Positions 35,899-43,774 of a stretch of 64,000 nt of DNA are shown here, piece after piece. How positions within the stretch are numbered: position 1 is the first letter of the stretch; each line of letters begins with the position of its first letter. The stretch is from Polyangiaceae bacterium (GTDB lineage: Bacteria > Myxococcota_A > Polyangia > Polyangiales > Polyangiaceae): NCBI GenBank assembly GCA_025936045.1, contig JAICUB010000019.1:1-64000 (forward strand). Reading direction: 5' to 3'. Position numbers and translations under genes: made by a program. Under the pieces are notes generated by a model. The model did no database searches, was not told the origin of the DNA, and saw only the letters and a program-made list of their open reading frames with translations.

Positions 35899-37018
35899 GC
35901 GGAAGCCTCATGCAAAACACCGCGCCGGGGCGCCCCTCCTCGACCCAGAGCCGGCCGCCGTGCGCCTCGACCGCAAGACGGCAGAACGCAAGCCCGAGTC
36001 CGCGACCCGAGCGCGTCACGGAGCGATCCGTGCTCTCGACCTGCACGAACGGATCGAAGATCCGCTCTCGCATCTCGGCCGGCACCCCTCCGCCCTCGTC
36101 CGCGATGCGCGCTTCGAATTGACCCTCGCGCTCGCTCGAGCTCAGCGTGATGGCGGAGTCCTCCGGGGCGTGCCGGAGCGCGTTGTCGAGCAGATTTTCG
36201 AGCACGCGGCGCAAGAGATCCGGATCGGCCCTCACGCTCGCGGCTCCGAGCTCGCTCTTCAGCGTGACGCCCTTCGCCCGCGCGGCCACGCTCGCCGTCT
36301 CCATCACCTCGGCCGCGAGCGTCGCGAACGAAAGCTCGGTTACAGCGGGGACGAGCTTGCCTTCTTCGCTCTTGCTGATGTCGAGCAGGTTCATGATCAG
36401 GCGCAGGAGGGAGCGCACCTCCTCTCGAATGGCCGTCGCCGACGCGCGCGCACGCGGCGAAAGCTCCTTGTCGCGCAAGAGCACCTGCGCGTGCAGATCG
36501 ACGACACCGACCGGATTTTTGAGATCGTGCACGACGAAGGCGGTCAGCCGCTCTTTCTGAAGCTGGAGACGCATGAGGTCGTCCCGCTGCCGCCGCGCGA
36601 GCTCGTAGTACTCGCGGTTCGCCGCGTTCAAGCGGCCGACGCGTAACGCGGCCTGAACCCTGAGAACGAGCTCCGTCGGTCGCACCGGCTTGGTCAAGAA
36701 GTCGTCACCGCCGGCGCGCAGAGCCGCGTCGAAGGTTTCGACGTCGCGGAGCGCGGTCAGGAACACGACGGGAGTCTGCTCGTGACCCGACAACGCCCGG
36801 ATCTGCGCGCACACTTCGAAGCCGTTCATGCCGGGCATGTTCACGTCGAGCACGACGCATTCTGGGCTCTCGGCCGCGACGGAGCGGAGGGCCTCCTCAC
36901 CGTTCGCGGCCATGACCACTCGGTAGTCGTCTTCGAGCGTCGCGAGCGCCAACGCACGGTTCTCGGCATTGTCGTCCACGACGAGGATCACAGGTCGAAT
37001 AGCGTCGGGCTCCGTCAT
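35891..37018 (-). CDS. Receiver-histidine kinase (response-regulator kinase)
   Basis: A protein of 375 residues. Receiver domain 10-125 with phospho-acceptor Asp58 (V-V-L-D-V-N-M-P-G), then HisKA with His164 in V-H-D-L-K-N-P and an HATPase domain with G-R-G-L-G-L-A. Such proteins take phosphate from another kinase and then act on it. It sits between the Usp gene (60 bp upstream) and the PAS kinase it overlaps. The three probably form one operon driven by the sigma54 promoter at 37774. A partner for the orphan NtrC-like regulator may be here. Confidence 0.88.
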   Translation of the reverse strand: MTEPDAIRPVILVVDDNAENRALALATLEDDYRVVMAANGEEALRSVAAESPECVVLDVNMPGMNGFEVCAQIRALSGHEQTPVVFLTALRDVETFDAALRAGGDDFLTKPVRPTELVLRVQAALRVGRLNAANREYYELARRQRDDLMRLQLQKERLTAFVVHDLKNPVGVVDLHAQVLLRDKELSPRARASATAIREEVRSLLRLIMNLLDISKSEEGKLVPAVTELSFATLAAEVMETASVAARAKGVTLKSELGAASVRADPDLLRRVLENLLDNALRHAPEDSAITLSSSEREGQFEARIADEGGGVPAEMRERIFDPFVQVESTDRSVTRSGRGLGLAFCRLAVEAHGGRLWVEEGRPGAVFCMRLPHG

Positions 37019-37078
37019 CGCGTGCCGCCGAGCGCCACGCTAACGCATTCCCGCCGTGCGTCCAGCCCGTTACGAAGT

Positions 37079-37747
37079 TCAGCTTCGAACGAAGAGCGGC
37101 ATGTTCGTCTCCGCTCCGACGCGATCACCTTGATGATACGTGTGCCGTTGCCCGTGTCGCTCGCGATGTTGGGCGCACCAGAACTCCTGGCCGCGGCTCT
37201 GCTTGCGCGCCTCGACGCAGCGTGGACAAGGCGGTTCGATGGCGGGCCCGGGGACCGGGATGGCTTTCGGCCGGACGACGAGCACCGGGCACGGCGCGAG
37301 CCGCAAGGTCGCCTCCGCCACCGATCCGAGAATGAGGCGCGGTACTCCCCGCCGGCCGTGCGTACCGACGACGAGTAGGTCGGCTTCGACGTCCGCAGCG
37401 AGCTGCGCAATTTCCTCCGAGGGGACGGCCACGCGTTGGTGCGCGACCACGGTATCGAGAAACGCAAGGCTCTTGCCCGAATGTGCCGCCTTGAAAACCT
37501 CGCCTGCCTTGGCGACGTAAGAGCGTAGTTGCTCCGCCGCTTCTTCGATGGACGGTAGGCCGCCCGCCCACGCGCCGCTCGCCGCATCCGCAACGCCCGA
37601 CTGGTAAACGGGCAACACGTTGACGACGTGGACGGACGCCGCGGGCTTTTCGGCCGCGAGCTCGAACGCTCGCTCGAGAGCTAGTCTGCCTGATTCCGAA
37701 TAGTCGACCGCAACGACGATGACGTACGGGTCGTTCGCTTGCTGCAT
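37079..37747 (-). CDS. Universal stress protein with C-terminal Cys/His module
   Basis: A protein of 222 residues. The Usp domain (residues 1-155) has V-V-A-V-D-Y-S-E and G-T-H-G-R-R-G-V-x9-G-S-V-A-E-A-T. It is extended by about 65 residues with P-P-C-P-R-C and F-W-C-A-Q-H, a possible zinc knuckle, which normal Usp proteins lack. ATG 37747 has a perfect GGAGGA ribosome site. It heads the operon with the two kinases and is divergent from ccoNO, sharing its boxes. A redox or metal sensing role is inference. Confidence 0.88.
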   Translation of the reverse strand: MQQANDPYVIVVAVDYSESGRLALERAFELAAEKPAASVHVVNVLPVYQSGVADAASGAWAGGLPSIEEAAEQLRSYVAKAGEVFKAAHSGKSLAFLDTVVAHQRVAVPSEEIAQLAADVEADLLVVGTHGRRGVPRLILGSVAEATLRLAPCPVLVVRPKAIPVPGPAIEPPCPRCVEARKQSRGQEFWCAQHRERHGQRHTYHQGDRVGAETNMPLFVRS

Positions 37748-37773
37748 GTGTGTGTCCTCCGCACAGCGGCGGT

Positions 37774-37787
37774 GCATCGCTCGTGCC
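37774..37787 (-). promoter_or_regulatory. sigma54 promoter of Usp-kinase operon
   Basis: On the minus strand TGGCACGAGCGATGC: perfect TGGCACG at -24, ATGC at -12. ATG 37747 is 27 bases below. Boxes are centred 73 and 103 bp upstream. Confidence 0.6.
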
Positions 37788-37853
37788 ACGCCGCGCCGTG
37801 CGGTCCAGACGCCGGAAAAAAGCCGGAGGTTACCGATCACCCGCACCACCGCG

Positions 37854-37896
37854 CGCGAGAACTGCGTTCGACGCGAACGCGAGCGCAGCTTCTGCG
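37854..37896. promoter_or_regulatory. Paired CGCA-N5-TGCG boxes between Usp and ccoNO
   Basis: 37854-37866 CGCGAGAACTGCG (one mismatch) and 37884-37896 CGCAGCTTCTGCG (perfect), exactly 30 bp apart. They are 73/103 bp above the Usp promoter and 100/70 bp above the ccoNO promoter, an almost symmetric arrangement. Confidence 0.75.
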
Positions 37897-37959
37897 CGCC
37901 CCGCCGGCGCGAGCGCCGCTGACCCCCGCTCTATAGCCGCGTTCTTGCGCGGAGAGCGC

Positions 37960-37973
37960 GGCACGCGTCTTGC
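37960..37973 (+). promoter_or_regulatory. sigma54 promoter of the cbb3 oxidase operon
   Basis: CGGCACGCGTCTTGC: GGCACG at -24 and TTGC at -12. The -12 C is 15 bases above ATG 37988. The only ribosome-site-like sequence (GAAGGG, 37974-37979) would be upstream of the predicted transcript start. Confidence 0.75.
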
Positions 37974-37987
37974 GAAGGGTCCGCCCG

Positions 37988-40225
37988 ATGTCCGGCAAAG
38001 TGGAAACATTCAAGTACGACGACGCGACCGTGAGGAAGTTCGCGTTCGCGACCATCATTTGGGGTCTCGTCGCAACGCTCATCGGTCTCTGGCTCGCATT
38101 GATGCTGGTAAAGCCGAGCCTGAGCTTCGGATTACCCGAGCTCTCCTTCGGCCGCCTCCGGCCGCTGCATACGAACGCGGCGATCTTCGCGTTCGCAGGC
38201 AACGCGATCTTCGCCGCCATCTACTACTCGAGCCAGCGCCTCTTGAAGGCGCGCATGTGGAGCGACGCGCTCAGCAGGTTCCACTTCTGGGGTTGGCAGG
38301 CGATCATCGTCTCAGCCGCTCTCACGTTGCCGATGGGCATCTCCCAGAGCAAGGAGTACGCGGAGCTCGAATGGCCGATCGACATCGCCATCGCCGTCGT
38401 GTGGGTGGCTTTTGCCGTGAACTTCTTCGGCACCATCGCAAAGCGGCGCGAGCGCCACCTCTACGTCGCCATTTGGTTTTACATCGCGACGATCGTCACG
38501 GTCGCGATCCTGCACATCTTCAACAACCTCGTCGTGCCGGTGAGCTTGTTCAAGAGCTACAGCATCTACGCGGGCGTTCAAGACGCCTTCATGCAGTGGT
38601 GGTACGGCCACAACGCTGTCGCCTTCTTCCTCACGACCCCGTTTTTGGGGCTCATGTATTACTTCCTGCCGAAGGCGGCGAATCGGCCAGTCTTCTCGTA
38701 TCGACTCTCGATTCTGCACTTCTGGTCGATCGTCTTCATCTACATCTGGGCCGGGCCGCACCACCTGCACTACACGGCACTGCCCGAGTGGGCCTCGACG
38801 CTCGGCATGCTGTTCAGCTTGATGCTGTGGATGCCGTCCTGGGGCGGCATGCTCAACGGCTTGCTCACGCTGCGCGGCGCGTGGAATCGCGTGTCGGACG
38901 ACCCCGTGCTCAAGTTTTTCGTGGTGGGCGTGACCTTCTACGGCATGGCCACGTTCGAGGGCCCGATGCTCTCGATCAAGAGCGTCAACGCCCTCTCGCA
39001 CTACACCGATTGGACGATCGCCCACGTTCACAGCGGCGCGCTCGGCTGGAACGGCTTCATGACGTTCGGCATGCTCTATTGGCTCGCTCCGCGCATCTTC
39101 CAGACCAAACTCTGGTCGAAAAAGCTCGCTGAAGCTCACTTCTGGCTCGGCACGCTCGGCATCCTGCTCTACATCGTCGCGATCTACACGGCGGGCGTGA
39201 CGCAGGGCCTCATGTGGCGCGCCTTCGACGAAACGGGGCGCCTCGCCTATCCCGACTTCGTCGAAACGTTGGTGCGCATTCTGCCGATGTACTGGGTGCG
39301 CGCGCTCGGCGGCTCACTGTTCGTGACGGGCATCATCCTCGCGTGCGTCAACTTGTTCATGACCTGGAGCACTCGCCCCGCGGTTTACGACGAACCCGTG
39401 ATCGAGGCGCCGGCGCTCGAAGCGGACACGTTGCCGCGCCCCGCCGTCGTGATTCCGCGCCACCGGACGATGCTGGAGTCGGCCTACACACTGCGCTTCT
39501 TCGCGGAAGCCGCCTGGCACCGCTTTTGGGAGCGCCGCCCGCTGCGCTTCACGATTTGGGTCGTCGTCGCGGTCGCCGTCGCTTCGCTGCTCGAGATCGT
39601 ACCGACGTTCCTCATCCGCTCGAACGTGCCGAGCATCGCTTCGGTTCATCCGTACACTCCGCTCGAGCTGGCCGGGCGCGACATCTACGTGAGCGAGGGC
39701 TGTTACAACTGCCACTCACAGATGATTCGCCCGATTCGCTCCGAGACCGAGCGCTACGGCGAGTATTCGAAGCCGGGTGAGTTCGTCTACGATCACCCCT
39801 TCCAGTGGGGCTCACGCCGGATCGGGCCGGATTTGCACCGCATCGGGGGCAAGTACCCGAGCCTCTGGCACGTCCGTCACATGGAGGATCCGCGCTCGAT
39901 CACGCCCCAATCGATCATGCCGGCGTACGCCTGGCTCCTCGAGGACGACCTCGCGTTCGGCGCCATTCAAAAGAGCGTCGATGCGATGGCGATGCTCGGC
40001 GTGCCCTACGGAGACGCCGTGCTCCACGCCGAGTCGATGGCGAGGAAGCAGGCGGCGGAGCTCGCCGACGAGGTCGTCGCGCAGGGCGGTCCGAGCGGCC
40101 TCGGAAGCAAGAAGATCATCGCGCTCGTCGCCTACCTGCAGCGCCTCGGAACCGACATCAAGAAAGTCCCCGCACCCGCCCCGGGCGCCACACCCGCTGG
40201 AAAGCTCGCGCAGAACGCGCACTGA
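37988..40225 (+). CDS. ccoNO: Cytochrome cbb3 oxidase CcoN-CcoO fusion
   Basis: A protein of 745 residues. Residues 1 to about 470 are CcoN with twelve TM helices and haem/CuB His (G-P-H-H-L-H-Y, A-H-V-H-S-G-A). From about 530 comes CcoO: one TM, then C-Y-N-C-H-S-Q-M-I-R-P and G-P-D-L-H-R-I-G. The two are separate genes in most bacteria; fusion is known in some deltaproteobacteria-like lineages. This is the oxygen-reducing core for high-affinity respiration. GTG 38000 is a possible later start that would allow a longer leader. First gene of the operon ccoNO-Q-P-G-H-safE-I-S-CBS. Confidence 0.95.
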   Translation: MSGKVETFKYDDATVRKFAFATIIWGLVATLIGLWLALMLVKPSLSFGLPELSFGRLRPLHTNAAIFAFAGNAIFAAIYYSSQRLLKARMWSDALSRFHFWGWQAIIVSAALTLPMGISQSKEYAELEWPIDIAIAVVWVAFAVNFFGTIAKRRERHLYVAIWFYIATIVTVAILHIFNNLVVPVSLFKSYSIYAGVQDAFMQWWYGHNAVAFFLTTPFLGLMYYFLPKAANRPVFSYRLSILHFWSIVFIYIWAGPHHLHYTALPEWASTLGMLFSLMLWMPSWGGMLNGLLTLRGAWNRVSDDPVLKFFVVGVTFYGMATFEGPMLSIKSVNALSHYTDWTIAHVHSGALGWNGFMTFGMLYWLAPRIFQTKLWSKKLAEAHFWLGTLGILLYIVAIYTAGVTQGLMWRAFDETGRLAYPDFVETLVRILPMYWVRALGGSLFVTGIILACVNLFMTWSTRPAVYDEPVIEAPALEADTLPRPAVVIPRHRTMLESAYTLRFFAEAAWHRFWERRPLRFTIWVVVAVAVASLLEIVPTFLIRSNVPSIASVHPYTPLELAGRDIYVSEGCYNCHSQMIRPIRSETERYGEYSKPGEFVYDHPFQWGSRRIGPDLHRIGGKYPSLWHVRHMEDPRSITPQSIMPAYAWLLEDDLAFGAIQKSVDAMAMLGVPYGDAVLHAESMARKQAAELADEVVAQGGPSGLGSKKIIALVAYLQRLGTDIKKVPAPAPGATPAGKLAQNAH

Positions 40226-40236
40226 AGGACCCCGCC

Positions 40237-40425
40237 ATGAAACTCCAAGACATCATGTCCGCCGCCGGTCTCTCCGTTTATGCCGAAGTGTCGCTCACCA
40301 TTTTCTTCGGAGTCTTCCTCGGCGTCGTGCTCGACCTCTACGCGTCGCGGCACAAATCGCAGGCGATGAGCCTGCTGCCGCTCGAGGACGAGCCGCGCGC
40401 TCGCCGCCGCTCGGAGCTGCCGTGA
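40237..40425 (+). CDS. ccoQ: Cytochrome cbb3 oxidase small subunit CcoQ
   Basis: A protein of 62 residues with one TM helix (V-S-L-T-I-F-F-G-V-F-L-G-V-V) and a short polar tail, the usual CcoQ shape and place. GAAGGA supplies the ribosome site. Its TGA overlaps the ccoP GTG start. CcoQ stabilises the assembled oxidase. Confidence 0.85.
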   Translation: MKLQDIMSAAGLSVYAEVSLTIFFGVFLGVVLDLYASRHKSQAMSLLPLEDEPRARRRSELP

Positions 40426-41042
40426 CGACGAGCGATTTCCCCGAGGTCGCTGCTCCGGACGCGGTGAGTTCGGAGCCGAAGGCGAAGCCGGCGGCCGATC
40501 TGCTCGATCACCAATACGACGGCATCCGCGAGTACGACAACCCCCTGCCGGGTTGGTGGGTGTGGAGCTTCTGGGGTTCGTTCTTCTTCGCCATCGCGTA
40601 CTCTTTCCACTATTTCGTCGGCAACGGCGTTTCCGTTCACGACTCCTACGAACAGGAAATGGCGGTCGTGCGAGCCGAGCAAGCGAAGCGGGCGCTCGCC
40701 GAGAGCGTCAGCGAGAGCGGGCTCGAAAAGCTCACTGCGGACGGCGCGCTCATGGCCGACGCGAAGGCACTCTTCGGCCAGCGCTGCACGCCCTGTCACG
40801 GCGATCGGGCGCAAGGCGTCATCGGCCCGAATCTGACGGACGCGTATTGGCTCCACGGCGACGGCTCGCTGCTGGCGATTCACCACACCGTGAGCGAGGG
40901 CGTCCCGGAGAAGGGCATGCCTTCCTGGAAAATGCAGCTTACTTTAGCGCAGGTACGCGAGCTCGCGGCCTTCGTCGGCACGCTGCGCGGCAGCAACGTC
41001 GCCGGCAAGGCGCCGCAAGGCGAGCTCGTCAAGGCGCCGTGA
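40422..41042 (+). CDS. ccoP: Cytochrome cbb3 oxidase subunit CcoP, single-haem form
   Basis: A protein of 206 residues, GTG start overlapping the ccoQ stop. The N-terminal D-N-P-L-P-G-W-W-V-W and the one TM helix are CcoP marks. Only one haem site is present (C-T-P-C-H) with M-P-S-W as the later Met ligand region, whereas usual CcoP has two cytochrome c domains and about 300 residues. Electron entry must then rest on one haem plus CcoO. It is not obviously truncated: the single domain is complete and ccoG follows 16 bases later. Confidence 0.9.
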   Translation: MTTSDFPEVAAPDAVSSEPKAKPAADLLDHQYDGIREYDNPLPGWWVWSFWGSFFFAIAYSFHYFVGNGVSVHDSYEQEMAVVRAEQAKRALAESVSESGLEKLTADGALMADAKALFGQRCTPCHGDRAQGVIGPNLTDAYWLHGDGSLLAIHHTVSEGVPEKGMPSWKMQLTLAQVRELAAFVGTLRGSNVAGKAPQGELVKAP

Positions 41043-41058
41043 AGGTCCGGCGAATCCG

Positions 41059-42438
41059 ATGAGCCCGCCGCTTGCCCCCGAACGCGTGCTGCCGACGTTG
41101 AACGTCGACGGCACCCGCCGTCGCATCCGTCCCCGCTTGTACCAAGGGCCGCGTCTCACCGCTCGGCGGCGTACGGCGTGGGCGCTCATGGTTCTCTTCG
41201 CGGTCGCGCCGTGGATTCGCATCGGGCAAAAGCCGCTCATTTTGCTCGACGTCGAGCACCGCGAATTCACGCTCGGCGGCGGCACGTTTTTGCCGACGGA
41301 CGGCGTGCTCTTGATGCTGCTCCTCCTCGCCATCTTCGTGGGCATCATCTGGACGACGGCGCTCGTCGGGCGGGCTTGGTGCGGCTGGGCCTGCCCTCAG
41401 ACCGTCTACATGGAGTTTCTGTTCCGGCCGATCGAGCGCTTGTTCGAGGGCAGCCGGGAGAACCAAATGCGTCTCGACAAGAGCGGAGGCGGGCTTCGGC
41501 GCCTCGCCAAGAATGCCGTCTTTTTCGTGGTCGCGTTCCTGCTCGCCAACGTCTTCCTCTCGTATTTCGTGGGTACGAAGACGCTGCTTCGATGGATGAC
41601 GCAGTCGCCGCTCGAGCACTGGTCACCGTTTTCGATCGTCGCCGTCACGACGGGTCTAGTTTTTTTCGACTTCGCCTACTTCCGCGAACAAATGTGCACG
41701 GTCGCGTGCCCGTACGCGCGCATCCAATCGGTGCTCCTCGATCGGCGCTCGCTCCTCGTCGGCTACGACGGCCCGCGCGGCGAACCGCGCGCCAAGGGCA
41801 AGCCCGCGCCGGGTCGTGGCGATTGCATCGATTGCGGAGCGTGCGTCGCCGCGTGTCCGACCGGCATCGATATCCGCGACGGCCTGCAGCTCGAGTGCAT
41901 CGCCTGCGCGCAGTGCGCCGACGCGTGCGACGGCATCATGACCAAGATCGAGAAGCCGCTCGGCCTGATTCGCTACGGTTCGCAAGCCACGCTCGAAAGC
42001 CACGCGCCGCCGAAGCTCGTGCGGCCCCGTGTGGTGATTTACCCGATTTTGCTGGCAGCCCTGTTGGCGGCGCTCGCCGTCCTCGGCGCCGACCGCAAGA
42101 ACGCCGAAATCACCGTACTCCGTGGCATCGGAGCTCCCTTCACGACCGACGGCGAGCTCGTCACCGGCGAGCTTCGCGTCAAGGTGCAGAACCGGAGCGA
42201 TACCTCCGAGCGCTACACGCTGAGCATCGTCGCGACGCCCCCGGTTCGCCTCGTCGCGCCCGAAAATCCGCTCGACGTGGCCGCTTTTGCCCAGCGCACC
42301 ACGGCCGTGTTCGTCGTCGCGGAGCGGTCTTCGTTCCTGGGCGGCGGCCGTGCCGTGACGGTGCACGTCACGGACAGCCGCGGTCTCGCCATCGACGTCC
42401 CCTATCGCCTGGTCGGCCCTTCGGAGATGAAGCCATGA
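41059..42438 (+). CDS. ccoG: cbb3 assembly ferredoxin CcoG
   Basis: A protein of 459 residues. R-A-W-C-G-W-A-C-P-Q-T-V-Y in the membrane part, two cluster motifs (C-I-D-C-G-A-C-V-A-A-C-P and C-I-A-C-A-Q-C-A-D-A-C), five TM helices and a C-terminal Ig-like domain match CcoG/FixG/RdxA. It reduces Cu(II) for delivery to the oxidase. The last bases overlap ccoH (ATGA). Confidence 0.95.
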   Translation: MSPPLAPERVLPTLNVDGTRRRIRPRLYQGPRLTARRRTAWALMVLFAVAPWIRIGQKPLILLDVEHREFTLGGGTFLPTDGVLLMLLLLAIFVGIIWTTALVGRAWCGWACPQTVYMEFLFRPIERLFEGSRENQMRLDKSGGGLRRLAKNAVFFVVAFLLANVFLSYFVGTKTLLRWMTQSPLEHWSPFSIVAVTTGLVFFDFAYFREQMCTVACPYARIQSVLLDRRSLLVGYDGPRGEPRAKGKPAPGRGDCIDCGACVAACPTGIDIRDGLQLECIACAQCADACDGIMTKIEKPLGLIRYGSQATLESHAPPKLVRPRVVIYPILLAALLAALAVLGADRKNAEITVLRGIGAPFTTDGELVTGELRVKVQNRSDTSERYTLSIVATPPVRLVAPENPLDVAAFAQRTTAVFVVAERSSFLGGGRAVTVHVTDSRGLAIDVPYRLVGPSEMKP

Positions 42439-42956
42439 ACGTCGCCACCGAACTCAATCAAGCTCGTCGAACGACGGGACGCGGCCTCTTCTGGGCGTTC
42501 GTCCCGGCGGCGCTGCTCGCCGCGAGCCTCATCGGCGTCGGCACGATGTGCTCGATCGCGACGCGCGACCCCGGTTTCGCGCTCGAGACCAACTACTACG
42601 AGCGCGCCGTGCACTGGGACGGCGAACAAGCCCAATTGGCCGAAAACGCCCGACTCGGCTACCACCTCGACGTGACGAGCACGCCTGTTACCGGCGGCGT
42701 CGAGCTCGTCGTACGTGTCCTCGATCGTGAGAACGTAGCCCTCCGCCACGCGAGCGTGCGAGCCGAAGCATTCGCCAACGCGCGGGCCGCGGCCCGCCGG
42801 AACCTCGTGCTCACCGAACGCGCAGACGGCTCGTACGTGACGATGCTCGCCGCGCCGCGCCCTGGGCTCTGGGAAGTCCGCGTCCGTGTCGAACACGACC
42901 ATGAGCGGTTCACGGCGGCCGTGCGCACCGAGCTCACGCCGGGGCACGCGTCGTGA
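42435..42956 (+). CDS. ccoH: cbb3 assembly protein CcoH (FixH)
   Basis: A protein of 173 residues with one N-terminal TM helix and a periplasmic FixH domain (N-Y-Y-E-R-A-V-H-W-D is the hallmark). It binds the oxidase during assembly. It overlaps ccoG before it and the SafE gene after it, each by four bases. Confidence 0.92.
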   Translation: MNVATELNQARRTTGRGLFWAFVPAALLAASLIGVGTMCSIATRDPGFALETNYYERAVHWDGEQAQLAENARLGYHLDVTSTPVTGGVELVVRVLDRENVALRHASVRAEAFANARAAARRNLVLTERADGSYVTMLAAPRPGLWEVRVRVEHDHERFTAAVRTELTPGHAS

Positions 42957-43774
42957 CGCTTGGACCCTGGCTTTCGGTCGCGGCCGCAAGTCTTCTCGGA
43001 AGCGTCCATTGCGCGGCAATGTGCGGTGGTTTCGTCGCGGCTTACGCGGCAGACCCGAGTGAGTCGCCCGGACGTCGAGCGGCTGCGCACGCCGCGTACA
43101 ACGGAGGGCGGCTCGTCACCTACGTGGGACTCGGCGCCGCGGCAGGCGCAGTCGGACGCGCGTTGGATCTCGCGGGCCGCGCTGCCGGCCTGGCGCACGC
43201 AGCGGCGATTGTCACCGCTGGGCTCCTGGTCGTGATGGGCACCTGGAGCCTATCGAGGCGGCCCGGACTCATCCGCCTCGGCACGCGACCAAAGTCGGCC
43301 TTCGCGAGCGGATTTTCATCCCTGCTCGCGCGCTTTCGTGCGCAGCCGGCGCCCGTTCGCGCCGGGGTGCTCGGCTTGAGCTCGACGCTCTTGCCTTGTG
43401 GCTGGCTCTACGCGTTTGCCGCGTTCGCCGCGGCCACCGGCAGCGCAAGCGCCGGCGCCTGGCTGATGAGCGCGTTCTGGGTCGGTTCGCTGCCGATGCT
43501 GCTCGGGCTCGGCGTGTCCATGCAGGGCGCCGCCCGTCGCTTCGAACGCTACCTGCCGCGCGCGCGCTCCGTGCTCGTTCTCGCGCTCGGAGTGGCGACG
43601 CTCGTCTCGCGCCTGCAATTGCCTGCTTTCGCAGCCCCTGCGGCAGCCGCGTTCGGCATTCGAAGCGTGGCCGTCCCGACGGGCGCCGATTGCCCGTGTC
43701 ACCGCGCTCACGGCAAGAAGCCGGCTCAAAGCCCGGCCGCGGAGCTGACCCGCCGCTTGGACGGGGCCTCATGA
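42953..43774 (+). CDS. TauE/SafE-like membrane protein of the cbb3 operon
   Basis: A protein of 273 residues, GTG start. S-V-H-C-A-A-M-C-G-G-F near the N-terminus and S-S-T-L-L-P-C-G-W-L-Y in the middle are the DsbD-like/CcoS-linked Cys motifs of SafE proteins found between ccoH and ccoI in many genomes. About six TM helices, then a C-terminal tail with C-P-C-H. A role in copper or thiol handling for the oxidase is likely. Overlaps both neighbours by four bases. Confidence 0.85.
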   Translation: MTLGPWLSVAAASLLGSVHCAAMCGGFVAAYAADPSESPGRRAAAHAAYNGGRLVTYVGLGAAAGAVGRALDLAGRAAGLAHAAAIVTAGLLVVMGTWSLSRRPGLIRLGTRPKSAFASGFSSLLARFRAQPAPVRAGVLGLSSTLLPCGWLYAFAAFAAATGSASAGAWLMSAFWVGSLPMLLGLGVSMQGAARRFERYLPRARSVLVLALGVATLVSRLQLPAFAAPAAAAFGIRSVAVPTGADCPCHRAHGKKPAQSPAAELTRRLDGAS

